Of a DNA stretch of 64,000 bases, positions 27,330-36,137 are shown in pieces. This DNA comes from Aphanothece hegewaldii CCALA 016 (GTDB taxonomy: Bacteria; Cyanobacteriota; Cyanobacteriia; Cyanobacteriales; Microcystaceae), in contig NZ_PXOH01000002.1 of NCBI RefSeq assembly GCF_003007785.1, forward strand, positions 239,021 through 303,020, given 5' to 3'. Position 1 is the stretch's first letter. Every line of letters begins with the position of its first letter. Made by a program: the position numbers and the translations under genes. Under the pieces are notes generated by a model that saw nothing but the letters and a program-made list of their open reading frames with translations, was not told the DNA's origin and did not search any database.

Positions 27330-27962
27330 ATGACACCAACCCTATTTGCTCAATCAGTCGGTTTAGATGACTTAATTAGAAACTTTAATCTTCAACGAGT
27401 AGATGAGCAAGATTTTTTTTATGAATGGCAAGAAAGCTTACCTGATATCTCTGATTTTGAAAAACAGCAATTAGATAAGGTTAAAGCTGGGTATTGGAAT
27501 TTACTTGATTATCCTCCTGTTTTAGAAGATATAGTGAGAATGACGATTTTAGATCCGATTTTGTTTATTGGAGATTTTTATCTAAAGCCTTTTTATCTTC
27601 GCTCTGAAGAACCTGTAGAAATTGTTACAGAAGACGAAGGAATAGTAATCAAAGGGAAGATGGATACATTAATTTTGAAAGAGCGGCTTTGGGTGATGGT
27701 GATTGAAGCAAAAAGATCATCTTATTCTGTAGAAGCAGGACTAGCGCAAATTTTAGCTTATATGTTAGCCAATCCTCAACCCGAAAAACCAAATTATGGC
27801 ATGATTACCAATGGTGGTAGTTTTATGTTTATTAAACTGGTACAAGGAACGATTCCTCAGTATTGTAGATCACGTATATTTAATACTCTTAATCCTGGGA
27901 ATGAATTGTATGATGTGCTTAGAGTACTCAAACATCTAACACAAATTGTGATTAATTCTTAA
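27330..27962 (+). CDS. restriction-endonuclease-like protein (type I HsdR N-terminal-type nuclease fold)
   Basis: A stand-alone nuclease-fold protein of 210 residues resembling the N-terminal domain of type I restriction R subunits, common as an orphan in cyanobacteria. The PD-(D/E)xK core is recognisable: IVIKGKMDTLILKERLWVMV supplies the Asp, VIEAKRSSYSVEAGLAQIL the ExK motif and the following Gln. No helicase, methylase or specificity subunit is nearby, so it is not a complete restriction system. The next gene starts one base after its stop. Activity is inferred. Confidence 0.68.
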   Translation: MTPTLFAQSVGLDDLIRNFNLQRVDEQDFFYEWQESLPDISDFEKQQLDKVKAGYWNLLDYPPVLEDIVRMTILDPILFIGDFYLKPFYLRSEEPVEIVTEDEGIVIKGKMDTLILKERLWVMVIEAKRSSYSVEAGLAQILAYMLANPQPEKPNYGMITNGGSFMFIKLVQGTIPQYCRSRIFNTLNPGNELYDVLRVLKHLTQIVINS

Positions 27963-27963
27963 T

Positions 27964-28923
27964 ATGTACACAGTCAGTTTAAATCGTGCAAATTCCTATG
28001 ATATTCCAACGTTATATTCTTCTCTCTTAAGTTTATTAGAACCCTTGGGAGGAATAACCGCGTTTGTTAAACCAGGAGACAGAGTATTACTGAAACCTAA
28101 TTTATTGACAGGGAGTCGCCCAGGAAAAGAATGTATTACTCGTCCCGAACTGGTATACTGTGTAGCGAAGTTAGTAACTGAAGCAGGGGGCAAACCGTTT
28201 TTAGGAGATAGCCCAGCGTTTGGTAGTGCGATGGGAGTCGCCAAAGCAAATGGTTATCTTTCCTTGATGGAAGAGTTAGATATTCCGATTGTTGAATTTC
28301 ACGGTAAACGCTACGAAACTGTTAGTAATGAGTTTAGTCATTTGCGTCTATCTAAAGAAGCGATCGATGCAGATATAGTCATTAATTTACCAAAAGTTAA
28401 ATCTCACGTGCAACTTACTTTAACGTTGGGCGTAAAAAATCTTTTTGGTTGCGTACCTGGAAAAATGAAAGCATGGTGGCACATGGAAGCGGGCAAAGAT
28501 GCAAACCGCTTTGGAGAGATGCTAGTAGAAACCGCAAAAGCAATTAACCCAGATTTAACCATTATAGATGGAATTATCGGGCATGAAGGCAATGGCCCCA
28601 GTGGCGGTGAACCGAAATTTTTGGGCATTTTAGGGGCTTCTACGGATGTATTTGCCTTAGATCGTGCGATGATTGAGTTATTAGGTGTAGAACCTCATCT
28701 AGTGCCTACTATTGCCGCGCAAATTCGTTTAGGGCATTGTAAAGAACTTTCTGAGATAGATTTTCCCCTTTTAAATCCCTCACAATTAAGGGTTGAGGAT
28801 TGGAAATTACCAGAAGCATTAGTACCGATTGATTTTGGCTTACCTCGTGTGCTTCGTTCGACATTTAAACATCTTTACATCCGATTAATCAAAGAACCTT
28901 TAGCATCATATTCAAACAAATAA
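27964..28923 (+). CDS. DUF362 domain-containing protein
   Basis: A 319-residue protein of the DUF362 family. Recognisable parts are VKPGDRVLLKPNLLTGSRPG near the N-terminus, GGKPFLGDSPAFGSAMGVAK, DIVINLPKVKSHVQLTLTLG and VKNLFGCVPGKMKAWWHM. Some relatives carry extra 4Fe-4S ferredoxin domains; this one has none. The molecular function is not established to my knowledge. It is separated by one base from the upstream nuclease-like gene, so they are likely co-transcribed although functionally unrelated. A hairpin follows at 29036. Confidence 0.75.
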   Translation: MYTVSLNRANSYDIPTLYSSLLSLLEPLGGITAFVKPGDRVLLKPNLLTGSRPGKECITRPELVYCVAKLVTEAGGKPFLGDSPAFGSAMGVAKANGYLSLMEELDIPIVEFHGKRYETVSNEFSHLRLSKEAIDADIVINLPKVKSHVQLTLTLGVKNLFGCVPGKMKAWWHMEAGKDANRFGEMLVETAKAINPDLTIIDGIIGHEGNGPSGGEPKFLGILGASTDVFALDRAMIELLGVEPHLVPTIAAQIRLGHCKELSEIDFPLLNPSQLRVEDWKLPEALVPIDFGLPRVLRSTFKHLYIRLIKEPLASYSNK

Positions 28924-29035
28924 AAGCAATTTAATGATGGTTCGGTTAAATTGGCTACATCAAAACCCTAAATTTTATCGTAATCTCATTCATATAAAGA
29001 CATAAAGTCAATATCACCCTCCGATTGCAAAAAAA

Positions 29036-29080
29036 AAGAATAGCTGAGGTCTTTACTGTGTAAACATCCTAGCTATTCTT
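29036..29080. terminator. hairpin downstream of the DUF362 gene
   Basis: AAGAATAGCTGAGG (29036) pairs with CCTAGCTATTCTT (29068) around an 18-base loop. An A-run precedes the left arm, so the strand that looks like a Rho-independent terminator with a T-tract is the minus strand; on the plus strand only a weak TTATTATTT follows. The rest of 28924-29220 shows no gene or RNA. Confidence 0.45.
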
Positions 29081-29220
29081 ATTATTTATGTTAAAAAATT
29101 TTAACGATTAAATCGACAAAGCGTAATTACACTTATTTCTTTAGATGTGCATGATGAATAATGATGTTTTTTTATTAAAGAAATGAAATTTTTTAATAGA
29201 AATGGGTACAATATAGTTAG

Positions 29221-29262
29221 AGAGAGTTGAAGAGTGAAAAAATCTTTCACAAAAAACTCTCT
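29221..29262 (+). promoter_or_regulatory. nested hairpin in the leader of a small membrane-protein gene
   Basis: The outer arms AGAGAGTT (29221) and AACTCTCT (29255) and the inner arms GTGAAA (29234) and TTTCAC (29245) are all perfect. The structure ends 25 bases before ATG 29288. It could be an RNA-level control element or an mRNA-stabilising 5' hairpin. It also contains the GTG at 29234 that would otherwise be an alternative start. Confidence 0.45.
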
Positions 29263-29287
29263 ATGTCGAATTCACAAAAAAATTTTT

Positions 29288-29485
29288 ATGGAATCTAGTA
29301 GTTCTTCAGTCAAAGCTTCTGAACCTCACAGTAATAGGTGGGCAAGCTTCATAGGAACGACTATTGCAATCTTAACCTTGACGATCCCTTTGTTAGCCAT
29401 TAGTTACTACTCTTCACCCAATAGCGATTTACCATTGCAAAATAGTTCATCTCTACTGCTTCAATCCAATCCTCTTAAGGAATAA
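29288..29485 (+). CDS. small single-pass membrane protein, 65 aa
   Basis: A short protein with a polar Ser-rich N-terminus (MESSSSSVKASEPHSNRWAS), one membrane segment (about residues 22-42, GTTIAILTLTIPLLAISYYS) and a Ser/Leu-rich tail. The shape and the NRWASFIGTTIA block look like a small protein conserved in cyanobacteria, but I cannot name it. I chose ATG 29288; an in-frame GTG at 29234 would lie inside a stable hairpin. It precedes ppa by 107 bases on the same strand. Confidence 0.5.
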   Translation: MESSSSSVKASEPHSNRWASFIGTTIAILTLTIPLLAISYYSSPNSDLPLQNSSSLLLQSNPLKE

Positions 29486-29592
29486 CTATTTACCATCTAT
29501 TCAGATTATCCCTCTTGTGGGTAAAATGCTTTTTTATGAGCAAGTCATCTAACTTGCTTTGATACTAAACTGTATAGCCTTCGGAGAGAATT

Positions 29593-30105
29593 GTGGATTT
29601 ATCTCGTATTCCTGCTCAACCTAAATCTGGTTTAATCAATGTTTTAATCGAAATTCCTGCCGGAAGCAAAAATAAATATGAATTTGATAAAGATTTAAAC
29701 GCTTTTGCTTTGGATCGTGTACTGTATGCGTCGGTACAGTATCCTTTTGATTATGGCTTTATACCGAATACTCTAGCCGATGATGGCGATCCACTTGATG
29801 GTATGGTGATTATGGATCAACCTACATTTCCGGGTTGTGTGATTGCCGCCCGTCCCATTGGTATGTTAGAAATGGTTGATGGTGGCGATCGAGATGAAAA
29901 AATTCTTTGTGTACCAGCAAAAGATCCCCGCTATGCCGAAGTAAAATCACTCAAAGATATTGCCCCGCATCGCTTAGAAGAGGTTGCCGAATTTTTTAGA
30001 ACTTATAAAAACCTAGAAAAGAAAGTCACTGAAATTCTCGGATGGAAAGATGTTGATGAAGTTGCCGCTTTAGTCGAAAAATGTATTAAAGCTTATACCG
30101 AATAA
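29593..30105 (+). CDS. ppa: inorganic pyrophosphatase (family I)
   Basis: Soluble Mg-dependent enzyme that hydrolyses pyrophosphate and pulls biosynthetic reactions forward. The catalytic signature [11 protein letters not shown] (D-[SGDN]-D-P-[LIVM]-D) lies near residue 63, preceded by [25 protein letters not shown] and followed by [17 protein letters not shown]. It has 170 residues, the normal bacterial family I length. Translation starts at GTG 29593. The unit ends at a long hairpin shared with the convergent glutathione peroxidase gene. Confidence 0.97.
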   Translation: MDLSRIPAQPKSGLINVLIEIPAGSKNKYEFDKDLNAFALDRVLYASVQYPFDYGFIPNTLADDGDPLDGMVIMDQPTFPGCVIAARPIGMLEMVDGGDRDEKILCVPAKDPRYAEVKSLKDIAPHRLEEVAEFFRTYKNLEKKVTEILGWKDVDEVAALVEKCIKAYTE

Positions 30106-30117
30106 ATTAGTTAATGT

Positions 30118-30196
30118 GGTTTGGTTGCCAATTCCCGACAAATTAGACGAAAAATCTGATAATTTTCGGGTTTTAGTCGCCAAACCCAGTTTTTTT
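30118..30196 (+). terminator. hairpin and T-run between ppa and the peroxidase gene
   Basis: The outer arms GGTTTGG (30118) and CCAAACC (30180) and the inner arms CCCGA (30134) and TCGGG (30066+100) form a two-step stem, followed by seven T at 30190-30196. The layout fits a Rho-independent terminator of ppa that just touches the stop codon of the convergent gene. The GGTTTGG arm is shared with other intergenic hairpins in the window. Confidence 0.6.
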
Positions 30197-30680
30197 AACG
30201 ATTTAATTCTTTTTCAATTGCTTGTACTAAATCAGAAGAATCAGGTGTGACACCACTTTTATAGCGGGCAACAACTTCACCGTTTTTATTGATTAAAAAT
30301 TTCTCAAAGTTCCAAGAAACATCGCCTTTTGGTTCAACTGAATGGGTTAAACGATAATATAAAGGATGCTGCTGTGATCCGATCGCATGAACCTTATCAA
30401 AAAGATCAAAGCTTACGCCATAACTCGTTTCACAAAACTTAGCAATTTGTTCATTACTCCCAGGTTCTTGCGCCCCAAAATCATTGCAAGGAAACCCTAA
30501 AACCGCTAACCCTTGATCTTGATATTTTTTGTTCAATTGCTCCAAACCCCGATACTGAGACGTATAGCCACAATAAGAGGCAACATTAACAATTAGGAGA
30601 ACTTTACCCAAATAATCGCTTAATGGCTGATCTTTTCCATTAATGGTTTTTACGGTGATATCGGAGATACTGTTACTCAT
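30195..30680 (-). CDS. glutathione peroxidase family protein (cysteine type)
   Basis: Peroxide-reducing enzyme of the thiol peroxidase class. The active-site motif is NVASYCGYTSQYRGLEQLN with Cys37 in place of selenocysteine; LAVLGFPCNDFGAQEPGS and WNFEKFLINKNGEVVARY complete the family signature with the conserved Trp and Asn. The usual FPCNQFG reads FPCNDFG here, changing the conserved Gln of the catalytic tetrad to Asp, which is worth noting. It has 161 residues and no signal peptide, so it is cytosolic. In cyanobacteria these enzymes often use NADPH/thioredoxin-linked reductants and act on lipid hydroperoxides. It converges with ppa. Confidence 0.92.
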   Translation of the reverse strand: MSNSISDITVKTINGKDQPLSDYLGKVLLIVNVASYCGYTSQYRGLEQLNKKYQDQGLAVLGFPCNDFGAQEPGSNEQIAKFCETSYGVSFDLFDKVHAIGSQQHPLYYRLTHSVEPKGDVSWNFEKFLINKNGEVVARYKSGVTPDSSDLVQAIEKELNR

Positions 30681-30805
30681 CGCTTTAATTTACTAAACAT
30701 AACTTTACATTTTATCTGAATTCGGTAATCTGTCTCTTGGATAGTTTCCTTAAAGACAGAAAACTGGCAAAATACAGCTTTAAACAAACTTAATGAGGTT
30801 AACTA

Positions 30806-31669
30806 ATGCGTAAGTATCTCGGACTAGCTTTAATGGGTTTTCTAGTCATATTGCTAAGTACTGGACTATTTTCCCCAACTGTAGCACAAGAAACAGCCCG
30901 ACAACTTTGGTCAGCCCATCAGAGCGATCGTCCGATTCCTACACCGATTATTGCACACAATCCCGAAGTTCCAGTCACAGGAAAAGCCGTCACCTATGGC
31001 ACAATTAACGGAAAACCAATAACGGGATATCTTGCCACACCAAGTCAAAAAACAACCGCTTTACCCGCAATTATCGTCATTCATGAATGGTGGGGACTCA
31101 ACGATAATATCAAAAAAATGACCCAGAATTTAGCCGGGCAAGGATACACCGCTTTAGCTGTTGATGTATACGGAGGAAAAGTAGCGGATAATCCAGATAT
31201 GGCGATGAAATTAGTCACAGAGGCCCTAAAATCACCCGAAATTATTAAAGATAATCTTAGTCAAGCTTACACATATCTTCAACAAGAACAAAAAGCCCCG
31301 AAAATTGCGAGTATTGGCTGGTGTTTCGGTGGACGGTTATCATTAGATACAGCCTTATTATTTCCTAAAGATCTCGATGCAGCCGTTATTTACTACGGTG
31401 CAAACATGGAAACCAGCCCAGATAAGCTGAAAACGCTACAAATGCCCATTTTAGGAATTTTTGCTCAATTAGATAAAAATCCACCTGTAACCACTGTCAA
31501 ACAATTTGACACGACTCTTAAAACATTAGGGAAACCTGCCGAAATTTACATTTATCCTAATGTAAATCATGCTTTTGCTAATCCTTCGGGCATGAATTAT
31601 AACGCTGAAGCTGCCGAGGATGCTTGGCACAAAACAACCGTATTTTTAGAAAAACATCTGAAAAATTAA
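30806..31669 (+). CDS. dienelactone hydrolase family protein, exported
   Basis: Alpha/beta-hydrolase of the dienelactone hydrolase family. The N-terminus KYLGLALMGFLVILLSTGLF is a signal peptide or anchor, placing it in the periplasm or thylakoid lumen. The catalytic nucleophile is the Cys in IASIGWCFGGRLSLDTALL; VIHEWWGLNDNIKKMTQNLA precedes it and the Asp/His pair is in FAQLDKNPPV and YPNVNHAFANPSG. It has 287 residues. The physiological ester or lactone substrate is unknown. It is monocistronic by spacing and converges on a Uma2 gene four bases downstream. Confidence 0.87.
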   Translation: MRKYLGLALMGFLVILLSTGLFSPTVAQETARQLWSAHQSDRPIPTPIIAHNPEVPVTGKAVTYGTINGKPITGYLATPSQKTTALPAIIVIHEWWGLNDNIKKMTQNLAGQGYTALAVDVYGGKVADNPDMAMKLVTEALKSPEIIKDNLSQAYTYLQQEQKAPKIASIGWCFGGRLSLDTALLFPKDLDAAVIYYGANMETSPDKLKTLQMPILGIFAQLDKNPPVTTVKQFDTTLKTLGKPAEIYIYPNVNHAFANPSGMNYNAEAAEDAWHKTTVFLEKHLKN

Positions 31670-31673
31670 AAGA

Positions 31674-32237
31674 CTAAACGGATAAAATTTCTCGAACACT
31701 TAAAGATAAATTGGGAAAAACTGAAGAAACAATTTTTTGCTCACCAGTATAAATCGTTTCTTCATATAATCCTTCATTTAAAATGAGGATAGAAACTTGA
31801 TTTTTTAGAGGATCTACAATCCAATACTCAGGAATTTCTAAAGCTGCATATTCTGATCGTTTAAAGCGATAATCCCGTTTAATTGAATCGGGACTTACTA
31901 TTTCTACTGCTAAAATGGGAGGAATTTGATCAATAGCTGATTGATCTAAGCATTCTGTAACTTGTTCTGAGTCATGAACTGAGACATCCATTAGACGAGA
32001 TTTACGCCATCCTGTTCTTACTCCTGCTTCTCTAAGACAGATTAATGGCAAATTCATCTGTTTAATTTCTGCATCAAATGTCCGTTCAAGAAGTTTAGCA
32101 ATCAATAAATGTCTAAATGTAGGAGGGTTCATCTGTTCAAGGCTACCATTAACTAATTCATAACGATTTTCTGTGCCATCATCATAGGTACAGTATTCCT
32201 CAAAAGTAAATAGCTGTTTTCGGGTTGTTGCTGTCAT
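31674..32237 (-). CDS. Uma2 family protein (PD-(D/E)xK nuclease fold)
   Basis: Member of the Uma2/DUF820 family, very numerous in cyanobacteria and with a restriction-endonuclease-like core. Features are FTFEEYCTYDDGTENRYELV near the start, RKSRLMDVSVHD and PPILAVEIVSPDSIKRDYRF with the acidic active-site positions, and the terminal EYWIVDPLKNQVSILIL. It has 187 residues. The biological role of the family is unresolved. This is a distinct subgroup from the tandem pair at 52785-54044. It converges on the hydrolase gene four bases away. Confidence 0.83.
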   Translation of the reverse strand: MTATTRKQLFTFEEYCTYDDGTENRYELVNGSLEQMNPPTFRHLLIAKLLERTFDAEIKQMNLPLICLREAGVRTGWRKSRLMDVSVHDSEQVTECLDQSAIDQIPPILAVEIVSPDSIKRDYRFKRSEYAALEIPEYWIVDPLKNQVSILILNEGLYEETIYTGEQKIVSSVFPNLSLSVREILSV

Positions 32238-32322
32238 GGCTAAATCGAGAAATTAATACTAAAATTATATAACTGATTGAAAAGCGAAAGACAGTAAATT
32301 TTAAATCAGTTTCGTAAAAAGT

Positions 32323-32796
32323 GTGAATAAACATACATTAGATTTATCTGATATTTTGCAAAAAAAGCAAAAACAACAAGTTTTTAAACCTTTAAAATGG
32401 ACAATTATTTTAGGTTTATTAACTGGATTGATTTATCTAGGTTTTCAATTTGCTTTACCTTGGCATTGGCAATTATTTTTTAGATGGTTAGTACGCGGTG
32501 GTGATGTTAATACTATTCCGACATCTTTAGCTCAAGAATTAAATAATTTGTGTCAAACTGCTAACCGAAGTCATCATGTGAATGGATATAATGGAAGTAA
32601 AGCAATAGCTTATTCTTTAGGGAAATTTGAATGCAAATTATCGAGAGATCAAAAATTTTGGTTAATTTATGATATTTATGGTTTTGATTCGACTAAAGAA
32701 GCGATGAAAGGAACACCGATCGCTGTATTAATGATTAAATTAGCTGGTCAGGATTATACTTATAAAATTAAGGCTTCTATTCCCAAAAAATCATAA
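32323..32796 (+). CDS. hypothetical membrane-anchored protein, 157 aa
   Basis: Not recognised. From GTG 32323 the protein has a Lys-rich start, one membrane segment (about residues 26-45, WTIILGLLTGLIYLGFQF) and a soluble domain with two cysteines (NNLCQTANRS and FECKLSRDQ). It looks like a single-pass protein with a small extracytoplasmic or stromal domain. Its last 37 bases overlap the 3' end of the convergent LplA-like gene, so the two reading frames share sequence there. Confidence 0.5.
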   Translation: MNKHTLDLSDILQKKQKQQVFKPLKWTIILGLLTGLIYLGFQFALPWHWQLFFRWLVRGGDVNTIPTSLAQELNNLCQTANRSHHVNGYNGSKAIAYSLGKFECKLSRDQKFWLIYDIYGFDSTKEAMKGTPIAVLMIKLAGQDYTYKIKASIPKKS

Positions 32797-33524
32797 AAAA
32801 TTTTAATTTGTTGCCACTCGGAGTCGGAAAGTGGCTGATAAATTAAGTCAATATTAAAACACTGACAAGCCGATTTTATTAAAGTATCAATAATCACAGA
32901 AATTGTTTCAAAATTGAAGTGAGAAAAAGGTAAATTGACTTTAGGAGGAGAACAATTAAAAACTTGCTCAAATAGATTATTATCAGGATTTAATACCATT
33001 GAGCCATGTTGTAGAATATTGTTTCCTTGGCGAAGTTGTGCGCTACCAATAAATTTATTATTGTGTTGATCGACTAAATCTGCATTCGTCGCTGTGGCAA
33101 AACAATTGGGATGATGAATATATCCACGTTCTGCCTGACCATAGTGTAACTCAACACCGAGCGATCGCCATCCTTGGATTAAAAATTCGCAGATTTGCTG
33201 ATAAACATGGTTAAAATGACCAAAAAAGCCAGAACACACCACCATATAAGTTAAATCGCCCTGATGCAAGACCGCACGACCTCCAGTAGGACGACGCACC
33301 AGATCAATTGATTTTGAGTGCCATGTTAAATTAGACCAATGGCTAGGATAACGTTTTTGATGATAGCCCAGAGAAATAGCGACTGGCGACCAAGTGTAAA
33401 AACGGAGTGTAGGAGGATGTAAACCTTGGCGATGTTGATGGAATAGCCATTTATCTACAGCCATTTGCACTTGTCCAGATGCTTCTAGTAAAGGAATAAA
33501 CCGCCAAGTCGTTTCTCGGTTCAA
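32760..33524 (-). CDS. lipoate/octanoate-protein ligase family protein (LplA/LipM-like)
   Basis: Biotin/lipoyl attachment-fold enzyme that moves lipoyl or octanoyl groups onto carrier domains of 2-oxoacid dehydrogenases or GcvH. The key motif RRPTGGRAVLHQGDLTYMVV near residue 78 matches the RRxxGGGAVxH signature, and NKFIGSAQLRQGNNILQHGS holds the catalytic Lys of the family. It has 254 residues, shorter than LplA because the accessory domain is missing; that fits LipM-like or cyanobacterial LplA-like proteins. It sits six bases after the YbjN gene on the same strand, a pairing without obvious functional meaning. Confidence 0.82.
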   Translation of the reverse strand: MNRETTWRFIPLLEASGQVQMAVDKWLFHQHRQGLHPPTLRFYTWSPVAISLGYHQKRYPSHWSNLTWHSKSIDLVRRPTGGRAVLHQGDLTYMVVCSGFFGHFNHVYQQICEFLIQGWRSLGVELHYGQAERGYIHHPNCFATATNADLVDQHNNKFIGSAQLRQGNNILQHGSMVLNPDNNLFEQVFNCSPPKVNLPFSHFNFETISVIIDTLIKSACQCFNIDLIYQPLSDSEWQQIKIFYDFLGIEALIL

Positions 33525-33530
33525 TATTAT

Positions 33531-34010
33531 TTAATTTCCTCCAAAGGTCTCTTTTAGCATCTCATCATTATCATCGGCAATTGTCGCAACCAAAGTAATA
33601 GCGCGAGAAATTTCTTCAGCCGACAAGTCTGCTACCGTTCTTTGAGAGAGAACCACCACCTGTTCATTCATTATACCAAAGCGTGATTCATAAGTTTGAG
33701 ACCAATTCATTTCTAACAGCTTACGCATTAATTCCAATTCATTTTTAACGGGAAATTTTAAAACCGATGCCCAAACCGTGAATAAATCTTCGTCAGTTTC
33801 TCCCGATAGTTGTACAAAGACTTCTACAGAACCATATTCAAATTTCCAAAGATTACCACTCTCTGTCTGACTAACCATTGCACTATTGTTTTGTGCCAGA
33901 CTTGAAATCACCGTTTCGATAACTTCTTTGTGAGTGCTATTATCGGCAACAAAGTTATCCGTGATTTCTTCTAAAGTTTCAGAGTTCATTACTGGATTTT
34001 CAGATGTCAT
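33531..34010 (-). CDS. YbjN domain-containing protein
   Basis: A 159-residue acidic cytosolic protein of the YbjN type, a fold related to type III secretion chaperones. Features include the strand pair LWKFEYGSVEVFVQLSGETD, the segment MRKLLEMNWSQTYESRFGIM and VVVLSQRTVADLSAEEISRA. I chose ATG 34010; the longer frame opens at TTG 34031. In cyanobacteria such proteins are conserved but have no fixed role. It is likely co-transcribed with the LplA-like gene downstream. Confidence 0.72.
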   Translation of the reverse strand: MTSENPVMNSETLEEITDNFVADNSTHKEVIETVISSLAQNNSAMVSQTESGNLWKFEYGSVEVFVQLSGETDEDLFTVWASVLKFPVKNELELMRKLLEMNWSQTYESRFGIMNEQVVVLSQRTVADLSAEEISRAITLVATIADDNDEMLKETFGGN

Positions 34011-34360
34011 AATTTTTTTAAGTGAATCCAAATAAAATTATTATACTCTTTGTGGTGTTGATACTTATCAGTATAATATTAAAATTATTTAATACTACAA
34101 AATTACTGTCTATTTCTAAACTTTCTTGAGCATTCTTGCTATTTTTTATAAATTAATTGCTTAACAAATTAAGTTAAATAGTGATGAGATTTAAGCAAAA
34201 ATTAATAATTAGTTAATCTACTTTTGCCATTAGGAAGTTTAACGGCTTGAAATTGCTCATTGTCTGTCTATGAATAATTGTCTGTACAAGACATCATAGA
34301 ATAATGTTTAATTTTTCTTAAAAAAAATCAAAGTGTTACAAACATTCTTTAACTAACTTA
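34011..34360. other. 350-base AT-rich gap before tRNA-Ala
   Basis: It lies between the YbjN gene start and the tRNA. The sequence is very AT-rich with several runs (ATTTAATAC, AAATTAATAATTAG). On the minus strand it holds the promoter for the YbjN/LplA unit and the 3' trailer of the tRNA transcript. I see no open frame with coding character, no tRNA-like cloverleaf and no strong hairpin. Confidence 0.4.
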
Positions 34361-34433
34361 TGGAGGTTAGCGGACTCGAACCGCTGACATCCTGCTTGCA
34401 AAGCAGGCGCTCTACCAACTGAGCTAAACCCCC
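34361..34433 (-). tRNA. trnA-UGC: tRNA-Ala, anticodon UGC
   Basis: Read on the minus strand, the 73 bases fold as a standard cloverleaf. The acceptor stem GGGGGTT pairs with AACCTCC (one G-T pair), the D arm is GCTCAGTTGGTAGAGC, the anticodon arm CCTGCTTTGCAAGCAGG has TGC at 34398-34400, and the T arm contains GGTTCGAGTCC. The discriminator is A at 34361; CCA is not encoded. It is a lone tRNA outside an rRNA spacer here. The trhO gene follows on the other strand. Confidence 0.97.
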
Positions 34434-34508
34434 GTGAGGCTTTTTTTTACCGCCTTTGCTATTATACACACATACCCTAAAAAAGATCAATCCTTTTTTT
34501 CAACTTTC

Positions 34509-35372
34509 ATGACTCAAGTTGTCGCCACCTTTTATAAATTTGTCAATCTCCCCGACTACAAGGAAAAACAAGCATCTCTTTTAGAATGTTGCCAAACACA
34601 TCAGATCAAAGGTACTATTTTACTCGCTTCTGAAGGAATCAACGGAACGATCGCCGGCTCGCGTCATAGCATCGATCAAGTATTATTGTACTTAAAAACC
34701 GATCTACGTTTAGCCGATCTCACCCATCGGGAATCTTTAGCGAAAGATCCTCCCTTTGAACGGATGAAAGTTAAACTCAAAAAAGAAATCGTTACCCTCG
34801 GAGTCAGCGAAGTCAACCCAAATGAACAGGTAGGAACCTATGTTACACCGCAAGAGTGGAATAATTTGATTGAAGATCCAGACGTATTAGTCATCGACAC
34901 CCGCAACAGCTACGAAGTGGATATCGGAACCTTTAAAAACGCAGTAAACCCAAACACCCACTCATTCCGAGAATTTCCCGACTATGTAAACCATAACCTA
35001 AACCCCAACCAATACAAAAAAGTAGCCATGTTTTGTACTGGAGGGATACGCTGTGAAAAAGCCTCATCTTTTCTGCTAAAACAAGGATTTACCGAAGTTT
35101 ATCACCTCAAAGGCGGAATATTGAAATATTTAGAAGAAATAAACCCAGACGAAAGCTTATGGGAAGGGGAATGTTTTGTCTTTGATGAAAGAGTTGCAGT
35201 AACACACGGTTTAGCCCAAGGAAGTCACCAGATGTGTCTAGGTTGTGGACATCCCATCAATGATACCGATCAAGCGTCGCCACACTACCAAGATGGCATA
35301 TCTTGTCCATATTGCTACGATCGCCTAACACCCGAAAAATATGCCCGTCAGCAAGCGAGACAACAACATTAA
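34509..35372 (+). CDS. trhO: tRNA uridine(34) hydroxylase TrhO (rhodanese-like)
   Basis: Oxygen-dependent enzyme that hydroxylates uridine 34 of certain tRNAs to 5-hydroxyuridine. It has an N-terminal YceA-type domain ([36 protein letters not shown]), then the rhodanese domain [20 protein letters not shown] with the active-site loop [20 protein letters not shown]. It ends in a zinc-type cysteine cluster, [10 protein letters not shown] and ISCPYCYDR. The start ATG 34509 (287 residues) matches the family N-terminus; an upstream in-frame ATG abuts the tRNA and is unlikely. Its position next to a UGC tRNA-Ala, a possible substrate class, is suggestive but may be chance. Confidence 0.93.
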   Translation: MTQVVATFYKFVNLPDYKEKQASLLECCQTHQIKGTILLASEGINGTIAGSRHSIDQVLLYLKTDLRLADLTHRESLAKDPPFERMKVKLKKEIVTLGVSEVNPNEQVGTYVTPQEWNNLIEDPDVLVIDTRNSYEVDIGTFKNAVNPNTHSFREFPDYVNHNLNPNQYKKVAMFCTGGIRCEKASSFLLKQGFTEVYHLKGGILKYLEEINPDESLWEGECFVFDERVAVTHGLAQGSHQMCLGCGHPINDTDQASPHYQDGISCPYCYDRLTPEKYARQQARQQH

Positions 35373-35420
35373 CAAGAATGCTATATTTAATGGTTAAACG
35401 TGTGTGAGTGTGTGAGTTAG

Positions 35421-36137
35421 ATGCAAATTAGTTCAAAAAGTAGCATTATTAGTAATGTCTTATCGCCTGCTGTTAAAATTTGGTTGCGATCGCAAGTCGA
35501 ACAAATCGAAGAATTAGATATCCGTATCACTGGGCAAGATCGTCAAATTATTAAAGGATATATCCCCAGTGTTTCCCTTTCTTCTCACCAAGCAATTTAT
35601 CAAGGATTACATTTAAGAAAACTCAATTTACAAGGGGACAATATCCGAATAAATATCGGACAAATTATTAAAGGAAAACCCCTACAATTATTAGAACCCA
35701 TACAAGTCACTGGAGACATTAGACTCTCGGAAAAAGATATTAATAATTCTATGTCTTCACCTTTATTATCAAGTGCATTCAAAGATTTATTAGTATTTCT
35801 TTTAAAATTTCAAGGTATTTCCGACGCGAGAGCAATTTTATCGACCTATCAACTAGAATGGCAAAAAGTTACTATCGGCGATAATTTATTTACACTCGAT
35901 GGCTTTAGTATTGATCAAAAAGGAAATAAATCACCCCTAAAAATTAGTGCAGGAATCAAACTAGAACCGCCTAACACATTATGGATTTTTCCGAAAACTA
36001 TTCAACTCATGCCCGAATTCTCAGCATTAACTTTCCAAGCCTTTAAAATTGAGCTAGGAACCGATGTCGCCTTAGAAAAAATGAGTATGACTGAAGGAAT
36101 ATTAACCTGTTATGGTCAGTTATTAGTGAGAAATTAA
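35421..36137 (+). CDS. DUF2993 (LmeA-like) phospholipid-binding family protein
   Basis: A 238-residue protein of the DUF2993 family, whose mycobacterial member LmeA is a periplasmic phospholipid-binding protein. Features are ISNVLSPAVKIWLRSQVEQI at the N-terminus, IDIRITGQDRQIIKGYIPSV and repeated beta-strand segments with the pattern LRKLNLQGDNIRINIGQIIK. No clear signal peptide is present. In cyanobacteria these proteins are abundant and may bind lipids. Its last six codons lie in a sequence duplicated just downstream (36226). Confidence 0.75.
   Translation: MQISSKSSIISNVLSPAVKIWLRSQVEQIEELDIRITGQDRQIIKGYIPSVSLSSHQAIYQGLHLRKLNLQGDNIRINIGQIIKGKPLQLLEPIQVTGDIRLSEKDINNSMSSPLLSSAFKDLLVFLLKFQGISDARAILSTYQLEWQKVTIGDNLFTLDGFSIDQKGNKSPLKISAGIKLEPPNTLWIFPKTIQLMPEFSALTFQAFKIELGTDVALEKMSMTEGILTCYGQLLVRN

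Noticed and set aside
32760..32796. Overlap of two convergent coding regions
   Set aside because: Both genes show coding character to their ends, and 37-base tail overlaps are ordinary, so neither was shortened.
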